NCBI GenBank assembly: GCA_046594885.1
Contig: JBKJRD010000088.1
Span: forward strand, 4,566 to 68,565
Source of the DNA: Methylotenera_A sp046594885
Lineage (GTDB): Bacteria > Pseudomonadota > Gammaproteobacteria > Burkholderiales > Methylophilaceae
DNA: 64,000 nt
Direction of reading: 5' to 3'
The notes under the pieces were generated by a model that saw only the letters and a program-made list of their open reading frames with translations, had not been told where the DNA came from and did no database searches. Positions 8,840 to 16,781 of this stretch are shown here, one piece after another. Position 1 is the stretch's first letter. The number at the start of each line of letters is the position of its first letter. The translations under genes were made by a program, and so were the position numbers.

Positions 8840-9286
8840 ATGTTACGTAAACCTTTAACTCGCCACACACCTAATGCCGAAATGAATGTGGTGCCATACA
8901 TTGATGTCATGCTAGTGCTGTTGGTGATATTTATGGTGACCGCGCCTTTGCTGGTGCAAGGTGTAAAATTAGAGTTGCCTAAAGTAGCCAGCGAAGCATT
9001 ACCCACCGATACCAAGCAGCAAATTGTGACGTTATCCGTAAAAGCCGATGGTAGTTATTTCTGGAATGTTGGTAGTGAAGTTAACACGACATCTGTTGCC
9101 GATACTGCGGTTAATACGCAAGAAATGACACAAAAAATACGGGAAATTATTACTTCCCGTGGCGATACCCAATTGTTTATACGCGCAGACAAAGGTACTG
9201 CTTATGAAAAAGTGATTGCTGGCATAGCTGCTTTGCAAAAGGGTGGCGTGCGCGATGTAGGCTTAATTACAGAAGATCCACAGTAA
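8840..9286 (+). CDS. exbD: ExbD/TolR-type energy-transducing protein
   Basis: 148 residues: a short cytoplasmic N-terminus, one membrane helix carrying the essential proton-relay Asp (VVPYIDVMLVLLVIFMV), and a periplasmic domain ending in KGGVRDVGLITE. It works with ExbB to couple the proton gradient to TonB. It sits between exbB and tonB with very short gaps, typical of an operon. Confidence 0.9.
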   Translation: MLRKPLTRHTPNAEMNVVPYIDVMLVLLVIFMVTAPLLVQGVKLELPKVASEALPTDTKQQIVTLSVKADGSYFWNVGSEVNTTSVADTAVNTQEMTQKIREIITSRGDTQLFIRADKGTAYEKVIAGIAALQKGGVRDVGLITEDPQ

Positions 9287-9306
9287 TTGAAGTATTAGGG
9301 AGTTTA

Positions 9307-10161
9307 ATGATGGAAATGCCTGTTAATGTTAACCAGCACCATTACGAAATCAATCAGCATTCAAGCCATTCGAATCTACGCAGTGTTCACGCTTCAAAGT
9401 TCAATCAGGATAAATGGATAGCTGTCGTTATCACTATTTTGTTTCATTTAAGTATGGGAACGCTTTTATATGCAGGCTGGGTGGTATCTAAACCAAGTGA
9501 GCCTGAAGTACGTAGTATAAAAGTGCAAATGATTAGCTTAAAGACTCCAGCACCAATGCCACAAGTGGTGGCAGAGCTTGCGCCTCCTGAACCAGCTTTG
9601 ACAGTCCCACCAAAAGTAGATAAGCCAATTCCTCCAAAAGTACTCAAACCAACACCACAAAAAGCAGATGTTGCCTTTAAACGGGTGGAAGAAAAACCAG
9701 TAGTGGAAGAAATCTCTGCGACTAATCAACATAATAACGAGCAATTAGAGGAAGAAAAACTTCAGCAAGAATACATGCAAAAAGAAGCCGCACTCCAAGC
9801 TCAACTAAATGATGATCTTGAAGCTAATGAGGCGCGCCAAAAAGCACAACAGGCTGCTGCATCAAAACAAACAGAAGCAGCACAGCTAGCTAATAATCAA
9901 TATTTACCCGTAGAAAAAAATGCACCTGCTTATCCTGAGCGCGCTTTAGATAAAGGATTAGAAGGTAGCTGCACCGTGAGTTACAACGTAAATACTGAAG
10001 GCCGAGTAGAAGCGCCACAAGCGCTGGGAGATTGCCACCCGCTGTTTATAAAACCTTCGTTAGAAGCAGCAAAATCTTTTAAATACTCGCCGCGTGTGGT
10101 TGATGGCAAAGCCGTGGTTGTATCAAACGTTAAAAACACTTTTCAATATCGTATTCAGTAG
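9307..10161 (+). CDS. tonB: TonB energy transducer
   Basis: 284 residues. A cytoplasmic N-terminus of about 40 residues is followed by one membrane anchor (VVITILFHLSMGTLLYAGWV), a Pro/Lys-rich spacer (VPPKVDKPIPPKVLKPTPQK), a charged coiled-coil stretch resembling TolA (about 140-195), and a C-terminal TonB domain from PAYPERALDKGLEG to NTFQYRIQ. Two Cys in the TonB domain (GSC and GDC) could form a disulfide. As the third member of the ExbB-ExbD-TonB set, it should energise the receptor encoded upstream. The start could be Met1 or Met2. Confidence 0.88.
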   Translation: MMEMPVNVNQHHYEINQHSSHSNLRSVHASKFNQDKWIAVVITILFHLSMGTLLYAGWVVSKPSEPEVRSIKVQMISLKTPAPMPQVVAELAPPEPALTVPPKVDKPIPPKVLKPTPQKADVAFKRVEEKPVVEEISATNQHNNEQLEEEKLQQEYMQKEAALQAQLNDDLEANEARQKAQQAAASKQTEAAQLANNQYLPVEKNAPAYPERALDKGLEGSCTVSYNVNTEGRVEAPQALGDCHPLFIKPSLEAAKSFKYSPRVVDGKAVVVSNVKNTFQYRIQ

Positions 10162-10170
10162 GAATTTTTC

Positions 10171-11733
10171 ATGTTTCATTTAACAAGCCAGCTACAAAAA
10201 TCGAATTTACTCAAGTCAACGCTAGCGAGTTTATTTTTAATTTCTTATGCAAATCACGCGTTAGCAGAAGACGCAAATACTTGGGTTAAAAAGGGAGAAG
10301 CTGCCTTAGCTGCCGCAAAAAAACTAAAACCAAACAATAAAAGGGCAAAAAACGTGATTTTATTTGTGGGTGATGGGATGGGTATTTCTACCATTACCGC
10401 TGCACGTATTTTTGAAGGTCAAACAAAAGGTATAGATGGCGAAGGTAATCAATTGGCTTTTGAAAAATTGCCTTACGTGGCGCTTTCTAAAACCTATTCA
10501 GCGAACCAGCAAACTGCAGATTCCGCCCCAACGATGACAGCTATAGTAACGGGCGTTAAAACCAATGATGGCATTTTGTCGCTTAATCAGTCAGCGGTAG
10601 GCGATGAAGAAGATAACGCAAAAGTGCTAGCTGCTAAATTAGTCACCATTTTAGAGTTGGCAGAAAAGCATGGATTATCTACAGGCGTAGTTTCTACCGC
10701 GAGGTTAACGCATGCTACACCGGCAGCCACATACGCACATACCTCAAGCCGTGATTGGGAAGATAATCATCAAGTGCCAGTTGGTTCGCAGGTGAAAGAT
10801 ATTGCAGCGCAATTAATTGATAATTTTGCAGAAAAACCCAGTGGTAACGGATTAGAGGTGGCGCTCGGTGGTGGCAGAACCAACTTTTTACCCAATACAC
10901 TAAACGATCCAGAATATCCTTCAATAACCGGTCGTCGCACAGATGGACGTAATTTAGTAGAAGAGTTTAAGCAAAAATTTAATGCGCAATATGTGTGGAA
11001 TAGTGTGCAATTTAAGGCTATAGACCCAAAAAAAACACAGCGGTTATTGGGGCTTTTTGAACCTTCACATATGCAGTATGAATATGATAGAGGCAAAGAT
11101 ATGGCAGGTGAGCCATCACTTACTGATATGACTGATAAAGCGATTGATATATTAGCGCAAAATAAAAAAGGCTATTTTTTAATGGTAGAGGCTGGACGCA
11201 TAGATCATGCGCATCACGCAGGTAATGCCTATCGCGCGTTAAGTGATACCGTGGAACTGAGTAATGCGGTTAAACGCGCATTAGAAAAAGTGGATTTAGA
11301 AAATACGCTGGTGATTGTAACCGCAGACCACAGCCACACGTTTACCATTGCAGGTTACCCTGCGCGTGGGAATCCAATTTTAGGTAAGGTGGTCAACCCT
11401 GGCACTGCAGATTTTGCAAAAGCCAGCGACGGTAACCCTTACACCACCCTGAGTTATGGTAATGGTGCAGGTTTTCATGAAGACCATACTATAGAAAATA
11501 AAATTGATCCTGAGCCGCCGCTCATGCCGCGTAGTGGGCGAGTAAAAGATTTAACATCAATCGATACCACTAATCCAAACTATCATCAAGAAGCTACTGT
11601 GCCATTAAAAAGCGAAACTCATGGAGCAGAAGACGTGGCTGTTTTTTCAGGTGGCCCCAAAGCACATCTATTGCAAGGCGTGTATGAGCAGTCGTATATT
11701 TTTTATGTGATGAAAGATGCGCTGGGTTTGTAA
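10171..11733 (+). CDS. phoA: PhoA-type alkaline phosphatase, periplasmic
   Basis: 520 residues with a signal peptide ending ALAEDA (about residue 33). The metal- and phosphate-binding signatures of PhoA-like enzymes are visible: VGDGMG (Asp68), nucleophilic Ser118 in TADSAPTMTA, GRIDHAHHAGN, TADHSHT and a C-terminal ETHGAEDV. It hydrolyses phosphomonoesters. Placed last in the phytate run, it would strip phosphate from the lower inositol phosphates left by the phytase. Only nine bases separate it from tonB. Confidence 0.88.
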   Translation: MFHLTSQLQKSNLLKSTLASLFLISYANHALAEDANTWVKKGEAALAAAKKLKPNNKRAKNVILFVGDGMGISTITAARIFEGQTKGIDGEGNQLAFEKLPYVALSKTYSANQQTADSAPTMTAIVTGVKTNDGILSLNQSAVGDEEDNAKVLAAKLVTILELAEKHGLSTGVVSTARLTHATPAATYAHTSSRDWEDNHQVPVGSQVKDIAAQLIDNFAEKPSGNGLEVALGGGRTNFLPNTLNDPEYPSITGRRTDGRNLVEEFKQKFNAQYVWNSVQFKAIDPKKTQRLLGLFEPSHMQYEYDRGKDMAGEPSLTDMTDKAIDILAQNKKGYFLMVEAGRIDHAHHAGNAYRALSDTVELSNAVKRALEKVDLENTLVIVTADHSHTFTIAGYPARGNPILGKVVNPGTADFAKASDGNPYTTLSYGNGAGFHEDHTIENKIDPEPPLMPRSGRVKDLTSIDTTNPNYHQEATVPLKSETHGAEDVAVFSGGPKAHLLQGVYEQSYIFYVMKDALGL

Positions 11734-11867
11734 AAGTATTATCGTTAAAATATCTAGCTATATACATGAAAAAATATCAGCGAAATACTTAATATGAAAA
11801 ACCAACAATTTTTGACTGTATTAAAGTCGTGAAAATCAATTAAAGAACGAAAATAAATCTATTTTAA

Positions 11868-11974
11868 GTAGGATTATCTAAAAAATTGAGACGAATTTAC
11901 ATAATTGTCTCTTTGTAATACAGTTAACTTATTGATTTATCGTTATCAAAATTTAAGAATAAAAGAGAACCTAC
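11868..11974 (+). repeat. 107-nt structured repeat, copy B
   Basis: Same length, orientation and conserved blocks as the copy at 301-407: GTAGGATTATCTA at the start, GAGAC/GTCTC pairing inside, TTATTGATT in the middle and AACCTAC at the end. The two copies bracket the whole araC-to-phoA block. A hairpin with a T-run follows immediately, so this copy could also be the body of a small transcript. Confidence 0.6.
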
Positions 11975-12000
11975 AAAAGCGCTACAAGCAATACGCTTTT
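11975..12000 (+). terminator. Rho-independent terminator-like hairpin
   Basis: AAAAGCG (11975-11981) pairs with CGCTTTT (11994-12000), with T-rich sequence downstream (ATCATTTTTC). It would end rightward transcription from phoA or from the structured repeat. Confidence 0.5.
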
Positions 12001-12010
12001 ATCATTTTTC

Positions 12011-12045
12011 ATAAATAAAACCCAGAATTTCTGGGTTTTATTTAT
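12011..12045. terminator. Bidirectional terminator, perfect 15-bp stem
   Basis: ATAAATAAAACCCAG (12011-12025) and CTGGGTTTTATTTAT (12031-12045) are perfect complements around AATTT. A T-run follows on the right (TTAATTTTTTTTAC), and A/T-rich pairing gives a U-tract on the left. It separates the phoA side from the leftward small ORF, whose stop codon it overlaps. Confidence 0.75.
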
Positions 12046-12137
12046 TTAATTTTTTTTACACAAATATACAGAACAGCACTGATTACAACCAACACGCCTG
12101 CTAAATAATAAATACCAACTGCGCCAACAAAGTTCAA
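12042..12137 (-). CDS. 31-residue single-pass membrane miniprotein, unknown
   Basis: A TTG start at 12137-12135 is preceded by GGAGAG four bases upstream. It opens a 31-codon frame whose product is almost one hydrophobic helix (VGIYYLAGVLVVISAVLYI) with a Lys-rich tail (CVKKIK). A good promoter precedes it (12212-12239) and a strong terminator overlaps its stop, so the complete expression unit argues for a real gene. No family is recognised. It resembles in size the small accessory subunits of oxidases or transporters, but nothing in the sequence decides this. Confidence 0.5.
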   Translation of the reverse strand: MNFVGAVGIYYLAGVLVVISAVLYICVKKIK

Positions 12138-12211
12138 AATACTCTCCAAATTAAATATCGATTGATTTCAAAGTAATGCGCTAAAAAATTAGCGGCTAAT
12201 TTGCGGATGGT

Positions 12212-12239
12212 ATTTTAACGTAATTTAAAAAAATCTCAA
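12212..12239 (-). promoter_or_regulatory. Sigma-70-like promoter for the membrane miniprotein
   Basis: Read leftward: TTGAGA (12239-12234), a 16-base spacer, then TAAAAT (12217-12212). Each hexamer is a 5/6 match. The predicted transcript would have a leader of about 65-70 nt before the TTG start at 12137. Confidence 0.5.
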
Positions 12240-12617
12240 TTAGATATTGTTAAAATTCTGACATAAAACCAGTTGCTTAAGCAGCGGTCTTTAGCCCAAT
12301 ATAATAAGGGCTGTTATTACTCAATATCATGCTTGATCAGAAAAGCCCGTATGCCGAATAAGCATTAAATCGATCCAGCTAAAGTGATTTAGCTTTGAGC
12401 ATTGCATATTTAAGTTCAACTAGGATAATTAGTCTGCGTCTTAAACTATGATTTTGACAGTAGAACGCCTTTATAACCGACTTAATAACAATTATCGACA
12501 CTCAAAGTTAATTTGCACGATGCGACAAATTAGTTTAGCAACCAGTAAGGCTTTCACATTTTCTGCGCTGTTTTGCAAATTGCATAAGCAACCCCCAATT
12601 TTGGCTGTAGTTAAGGA
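12240..12617. other. Intergenic stretch without recognised genes
   Basis: No frame with a convincing start was found on either strand. The only structure noted is a small perfect hairpin, AGCTAAA GTGA TTTAGCT, at 12377-12394. It lies between rubredoxin, which is transcribed leftward into it, and the miniprotein promoter. Confidence 0.4.
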
Positions 12618-12782
12618 CTAAAACTCCACCATTTCAAAGTCACTTTTGCCTGCACCACACTCGGGGCATAACCAGTCTATAGGCACATCTTCCCAGCGCG
12701 TACCAGGTACAATGCCATCTTCGGGCCAGCCTTTTTCTTCCTCATAAATTAAGCCGCATATCACGCACATCCAAGTTTTCAT
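12618..12782 (-). CDS. Rubredoxin
   Basis: A 54-residue protein beginning MKTWMCVICGLIYEEEKGWP, with the two CxxC(G) iron-binding knuckles CVICG and CPECG and the typical W/P-rich linker (DVPIDWLCPECGAGKSDFE). It is a small one-electron carrier holding a single Fe bound by four Cys. Its position next to katG suggests a role in peroxide or oxygen detoxification, but it could serve other oxidoreductases. It is separated from katG by a terminator and so has its own transcript. Confidence 0.92.
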   Translation of the reverse strand: MKTWMCVICGLIYEEEKGWPEDGIVPGTRWEDVPIDWLCPECGAGKSDFEMVEF

Positions 12783-12869
12783 ATTTTTTTCCAATTCATT
12801 GACAATGAATAATTCTAAGTGATTATTGATTTTGTTTGGTTAATCGATTAAAAAATCTTACAAATAAAA

Positions 12870-12889
12870 AAGCCCGTACTTACGGGCTT
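12870..12889 (-). terminator. Rho-independent terminator of katG
   Basis: AAGCCCGT (12870-12877) and ACGGGCTT (12882-12889) pair perfectly around ACTT. Read leftward the stem is followed by TTTTTATTTG. It lies about 80 bp after the katG stop codon. Confidence 0.8.
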
Positions 12890-12912
12890 AAAAGAAACGA
12901 AGTTAATTATCT

Positions 12913-12949
12913 GTTGGCATCAAAGGTAAAACCTAGCATTGATGCCAAC
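12913..12949. other. Nested inverted repeat in the katG 3' UTR
   Basis: GTTGGCATCAA (12913-12923) pairs perfectly with TTGATGCCAAC (12939-12949). Inside the loop AGGT and ACCT (12924-12927, 12931-12934) can form a second small stem. It sits between the katG stop and its terminator and may protect the mRNA 3' end. Confidence 0.55.
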
Positions 12950-12967
12950 TAATAAATTTTGGTTATA

Positions 12968-15325
12968 TTATTTAAGATCAAAACGATCAAGGTTCATGAC
13001 TTTATTCCAAGCTGCCACAAAGTCCCGCACAAAGCTATGCTCAGAGTCGCTACAGGCATAGACTTCTGCAATGGCACGCAACTGAGAGTTAGAGCCAAAG
13101 ATTAGATCTACAACTGTGGCCGAATACTTAACCTCGCCCGAGCTGCGATCATACCCGTGCAACACACCTTCACAAGCGGTGAACTGCTGCGGTGGGTTGT
13201 TCATTTCAATCAAGCCGGTCGATTCTGAAGTGCTTTCCAGCGACTTACCTTCAGCAAAAGCAGGTTTCTGCGACTCGTCGTTCATCTCTGCCAAACCACT
13301 CGTCTCCATGCTGCCTTGCTTGGCCAAACCTTGCGTAGCTGTGGACTTCTGCCACTTTGTATTCATATCAAGCAGATTGACGAAGAAATCATTAGTCAAT
13401 GTACCAGGCTTTTGAGTGAATACGCCATGCCTAGATTGCCCATAGTTTGCATTTAAGGCGCGCAGGCCACCAACCAGAACCGTCATTTCGGGTGCGGTCA
13501 GAGTCATTAAGTTTGCCCGATCCAAAAGCTGTTCAGCTGCCGATGCGTCTTGTCCGTCGCGAATGTAATTGCGGAAACCGTCTGCAGTTGGCTCCAGAGG
13601 CGCGAATGAATCAATATCAGTTTGCTCTTGCGAGGCATCAGTTCGCCCTGGCGAGAAAGGCACAGTGACTACATGGCCTGCGTTCTTCGCAGCTTCTTCA
13701 ACAGCAGCACAGCCGCCAAGCACAATTAGGTCAGCCAAAGAGACTTTTTTGCCGCCAGACTGTGCACCATTAAAGTTGCTTTGAATCGCCTCTAGCTTGT
13801 CTAATACCTTTGCCAGTTCTACTGGTTGGTTAACTTCCCAATATTTCTGTGGCGCTAAACGAATACGTGCCCCGTTTGCCCCACCGCGTTTGTCACCACC
13901 GCGGAAAGTTGCCGCCGATGCCCAAGCAGTTGAGACTAACTGCGAAATGGAAAGGCCAGAACTAAGAATATTGCTCTTCAGTGACATAATATCTTGCTCG
14001 CCAATCAATTCATGATCCACGGCTGGAACTGGGTCTTGCCAGATTAACTCTTCTTGGGGTACAAACGGGCCAAGATAGCGGGACACAGGACCCATATCGC
14101 GATGCGTTAACTTGTACCAAGCTCTAGCAAAAGCATCAGCTAGCTCATGTGGATTTTGATGGAAGCGTCGGGAAATCTTTTCGTAGGTAGGATCCATTCG
14201 CAGCGCAAGATCGGCTGTAGACATCATTGGCGCGTGACGCTTTGTCGGATCGTGTGCATCTGGCACTGTACCTGCTCCGCTACCGTTTTTCGGTGTCCAC
14301 TGGTTTGCACCAGCAGGGCTTTTTGTTAGCTCCCATTCGTGTCCGAATAATGTATCAAAATAACTGTTGTTCCATTCAGTCGGAGTCGGAGTCCATGCAC
14401 CTTCCAGTCCACTGGTAATCGTATGAGCGCCATTACCATTGCCAAAACTATTCATCCAGCCAAAACCTTGCTCTTCAATGCCTGCGCCCTCAGGTTCTGG
14501 GCCTACATAATCTCCTGCATCGGCAGCACCATGACATTTACCGAAAGTATGTCCGCCAGCAACTAATGCGACGGTTTCTTCGTCATTCATTGCCATGCGT
14601 TCGAAGGTTTCGCGAATATCCCGCGCCGAAGCAATGGGGTCAGGATTGCCATTTGGACCTTGTGGATTCACGTAGATAAGGCCCATTTGTACAGCGGCAA
14701 GCGGGTTTTCAAGCTGACGGTTACCCGTGTAACGCTTGTCGCCTAGCCATTCTGCCTCTGGCCCCCAGTAAATCTCTTCTGGTTCCCATACATCTTGGCG
14801 GCCACCAGCAAAACCATAGGTTTTTAAGCCCATTGAATCTAGCGCAACAGTGCCAGTCAGCACGACTAAATCGGCCCAAGAAAGTTTATTGCCATATTTT
14901 TGTTTAATGGGCCACAACAAACGCCGCGCTTTATCTAAATTGCCGTTATCTGGCCAACTGTTTAAAGGGGCAAAACGCTGTGTGCCTGCGCCAGCACCGC
15001 CACGGCCATCGGCAATACGATAAGTACCAGCTGCGTGCCAAGACATACGAATAAAAAATGGACCATAGTGGCCATAATCTGCAGGCCACCAATCTTGTGA
15101 GTCAGTCATTAAAGCATGCAAATCTGCTATCACTGCATTTAAATCGAGCGTTTTAAACGCATCGGCATAGTTAAAATCCTCAGCCATTGGGTTTGATAAT
15201 GGGCAATGTTGATTGAGTAATTTAACGTTGAGTTGGTTAGGCCACCAATCTGCATTTGTTGTTGCACTTGCAACCGTATTTTTGGAAGCACCACTTGAAA
15301 AGGGGCATTTTGATTCAGCTGTCAT
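12968..15325 (-). CDS. katG: Catalase-peroxidase KatG with a C-terminal-domain insertion
   Basis: 785 residues, longer than the usual 720-750. Active-site residues are in place: distal Arg93, Trp96 and His97 in FIRMSWHAAGTYR; the Tyr of GLIYVNPQGPNG and the Met of ERMAMNDEE that complete the Met-Tyr-Trp adduct; and the proximal His in AGGHTFGK. It degrades H2O2 and organic peroxides. Between DMNTKWQK and CEGVLHGYDR, roughly residues 661-717, lies about 45-50 extra residues, Ser/Glu-rich, containing two related units (ETSGLAEMND and ESTGLIEMNN). The start has AGAGGA at a good distance. It is divergent from oxyR, its expected activator. Confidence 0.96.
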   Translation of the reverse strand: MTAESKCPFSSGASKNTVASATTNADWWPNQLNVKLLNQHCPLSNPMAEDFNYADAFKTLDLNAVIADLHALMTDSQDWWPADYGHYGPFFIRMSWHAAGTYRIADGRGGAGAGTQRFAPLNSWPDNGNLDKARRLLWPIKQKYGNKLSWADLVVLTGTVALDSMGLKTYGFAGGRQDVWEPEEIYWGPEAEWLGDKRYTGNRQLENPLAAVQMGLIYVNPQGPNGNPDPIASARDIRETFERMAMNDEETVALVAGGHTFGKCHGAADAGDYVGPEPEGAGIEEQGFGWMNSFGNGNGAHTITSGLEGAWTPTPTEWNNSYFDTLFGHEWELTKSPAGANQWTPKNGSGAGTVPDAHDPTKRHAPMMSTADLALRMDPTYEKISRRFHQNPHELADAFARAWYKLTHRDMGPVSRYLGPFVPQEELIWQDPVPAVDHELIGEQDIMSLKSNILSSGLSISQLVSTAWASAATFRGGDKRGGANGARIRLAPQKYWEVNQPVELAKVLDKLEAIQSNFNGAQSGGKKVSLADLIVLGGCAAVEEAAKNAGHVVTVPFSPGRTDASQEQTDIDSFAPLEPTADGFRNYIRDGQDASAAEQLLDRANLMTLTAPEMTVLVGGLRALNANYGQSRHGVFTQKPGTLTNDFFVNLLDMNTKWQKSTATQGLAKQGSMETSGLAEMNDESQKPAFAEGKSLESTSESTGLIEMNNPPQQFTACEGVLHGYDRSSGEVKYSATVVDLIFGSNSQLRAIAEVYACSDSEHSFVRDFVAAWNKVMNLDRFDLK

Positions 15326-15550
15326 GATTTTATCCTCTAATTATGCTTTACTTAACACTTAATTTTCACTAAAAAATATTGAAAACTTAGCAAACTTATT
15401 CAAAACACGGCTACACGTTGTGCCAAAAGTTCTGCTTGTATTAAGTGAGCGGTATTCAAAATAATGTGTCTTTATTTTTTGCATAATGACACACATCGCT
15501 ATACTAAATAATGCATTGTGATTTGCATAATTGTATTATTTGATACAGTT

Positions 15551-15567
15551 GATTAATAATATTAATC
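15551..15567. promoter_or_regulatory. LysR-type dyad in the katG-oxyR intergenic region
   Basis: GATTAAT, three bases, ATTAATC (15551-15567) is a perfect inverted repeat. It contains the T-N11-A core typical of LysR-family binding sites, 40 bp upstream of oxyR. Autoregulation by OxyR is the simplest reading. A full four-element OxyR site for katG could not be identified by eye. Confidence 0.4.
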
Positions 15568-15606
15568 GATTTATGATTAGCATACTTTATTTAATGGTGA
15601 AGCAGG

Positions 15607-16509
15607 ATGAGTTTAACAGAGTTAAAATTTATTGTGGCAGTGGCGCAAGAGCGTAATTTTAGACGTGCGGCCGAAAAGTGTTTTGTCACCCAGCCAGCAT
15701 TGAGTTTAGCCATTAAAAAACTGGAATTAGAGTTGAACGTGGTGATTTTCGAACGCAGTCGTACGGATGTGAGCATGACTGAAATAGGCAAGAAAATTGT
15801 GGAGCAGGCAGAAAAAGTATTAGAAGAAACAGTACGCATTAAACTATTAGCCGAGCAGGGCAAAAACCAGCTCAAAGGTAAATTAAAGTTAGGCTTAATC
15901 CATTCAATAGGCCCTTATTTATTGCCAGAAATTATTCCTATATTGCGTCAAACCGCGCCAGATATGCCGCTTGAAGTAGAGGAAAACTTAACCGCTAATC
16001 TTGAGACACAATTACGCAACGGCGTGATTGATGCGGCAATTATTGCATTGCCATTTGATGTGCCAGGGCTTCAATGCAGAGCCTTGTATGATGAAGAGTT
16101 TGATGTGGTCGTGCCTAGGTATCATCATTGGGCAACGCGTAAGCACATTAATCCGGAAGAGTTGTCAGACGAAAAAGTGCTTTTATTAAATAGCGGGCAT
16201 TGTTTTAGTAATCAAGTCACACAAGCCTGTCCAGAGTTATCACGAAAAGGTGAGGTGTTACAAGGCAACTCACTAGAAACCATTCGCAATATGGTCGCTT
16301 CGAATTTAGGCATCACCGTTTTGCCATGCTCGGCAACCGCGCAACGCTACAACAATCCCTTGATTAAAGTCATCCCTTTCACCAGCCCAGCACCCACTAG
16401 GCGAATTGCGATTGCTTGGCGGAAAAGTTTTGTGCGCTTAGAAACGGTAGAGAAAATTGTAGATGCGATTAGAGCAATTAATTCGGATTACATGAAGATG
16501 ATTGCATGA
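15607..16509 (+). CDS. oxyR: OxyR, peroxide-sensing LysR-type regulator
   Basis: 300 residues: LysR-type HTH (about 1-60, FRRAAEKCFVTQPALSLAIKKLE) and a substrate-binding-type sensor domain. The redox pair falls at Cys199 (SGHCFSNQ) and Cys208 (TQACPE), the same numbering and spacing as the E. coli disulfide switch. It is activated by H2O2 and expected to induce katG, which is transcribed divergently from a shared 281-bp region. Confidence 0.94.
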   Translation: MSLTELKFIVAVAQERNFRRAAEKCFVTQPALSLAIKKLELELNVVIFERSRTDVSMTEIGKKIVEQAEKVLEETVRIKLLAEQGKNQLKGKLKLGLIHSIGPYLLPEIIPILRQTAPDMPLEVEENLTANLETQLRNGVIDAAIIALPFDVPGLQCRALYDEEFDVVVPRYHHWATRKHINPEELSDEKVLLLNSGHCFSNQVTQACPELSRKGEVLQGNSLETIRNMVASNLGITVLPCSATAQRYNNPLIKVIPFTSPAPTRRIAIAWRKSFVRLETVEKIVDAIRAINSDYMKMIA

Positions 16510-16548
16510 TTTTTATCGACTTCAGCAAATAGCCGGCGTTAAAAATGC

Positions 16549-16572
16549 ACTTTAAAAGCGCTTTTTTAAAGT
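16549..16572. terminator. Bidirectional terminator between oxyR and pqqA
   Basis: A near-palindrome, ACTTTAAAAGC with GCTTTTTTAAAGT, lies between two convergent genes. It provides a T-run on both strands. Confidence 0.5.
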
Positions 16573-16580
16573 ATTTAAGC

Positions 16581-16652
16581 TTATTTATTCATTACATACA
16601 TCGTAACTTCAAAGCCAAAACGCATTTCTGTAGCTGCTGGTGTTGTCCACAT
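16581..16652 (-). CDS. pqqA: PqqA, precursor peptide of the cofactor PQQ
   Basis: A 23-residue peptide with the PqqA signature TEMRFGFEVTMYV: Glu and Tyr three residues apart are crosslinked to form pyrroloquinoline quinone. The start ATG has a textbook AAAGGAG ribosome binding site seven bases upstream. No pqqB-E genes follow. It is a stand-alone copy between oxyR and a zinc-ribbon gene, so the processing enzymes must be encoded elsewhere. PQQ is the cofactor of methanol dehydrogenases, which fits a methylotroph. Confidence 0.93.
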   Translation of the reverse strand: MWTTPAATEMRFGFEVTMYVMNK

Positions 16653-16781
16653 GATCAATCTCCTTTAAGTATTTAATTCAATGAATAACCTGCAAATTCA
16701 ATAATACATATTGGTGAATATTGAAGCTTGTGCGACGTTATTAATAAACGCTAATGATTTTCATTGGATGCTCAAATGCAA

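Noticed and set aside
13116..14418. Several forward frames of 60-99 codons opposite katG
   Set aside because: They follow katG codon structure on the opposite strand, lack ribosome sites and recognisable products, and overlap each other.
15480..15540. A four-part OxyR binding site near CTAT at 15499
   Set aside because: Only one of the four half-elements is well matched, so no site was called.
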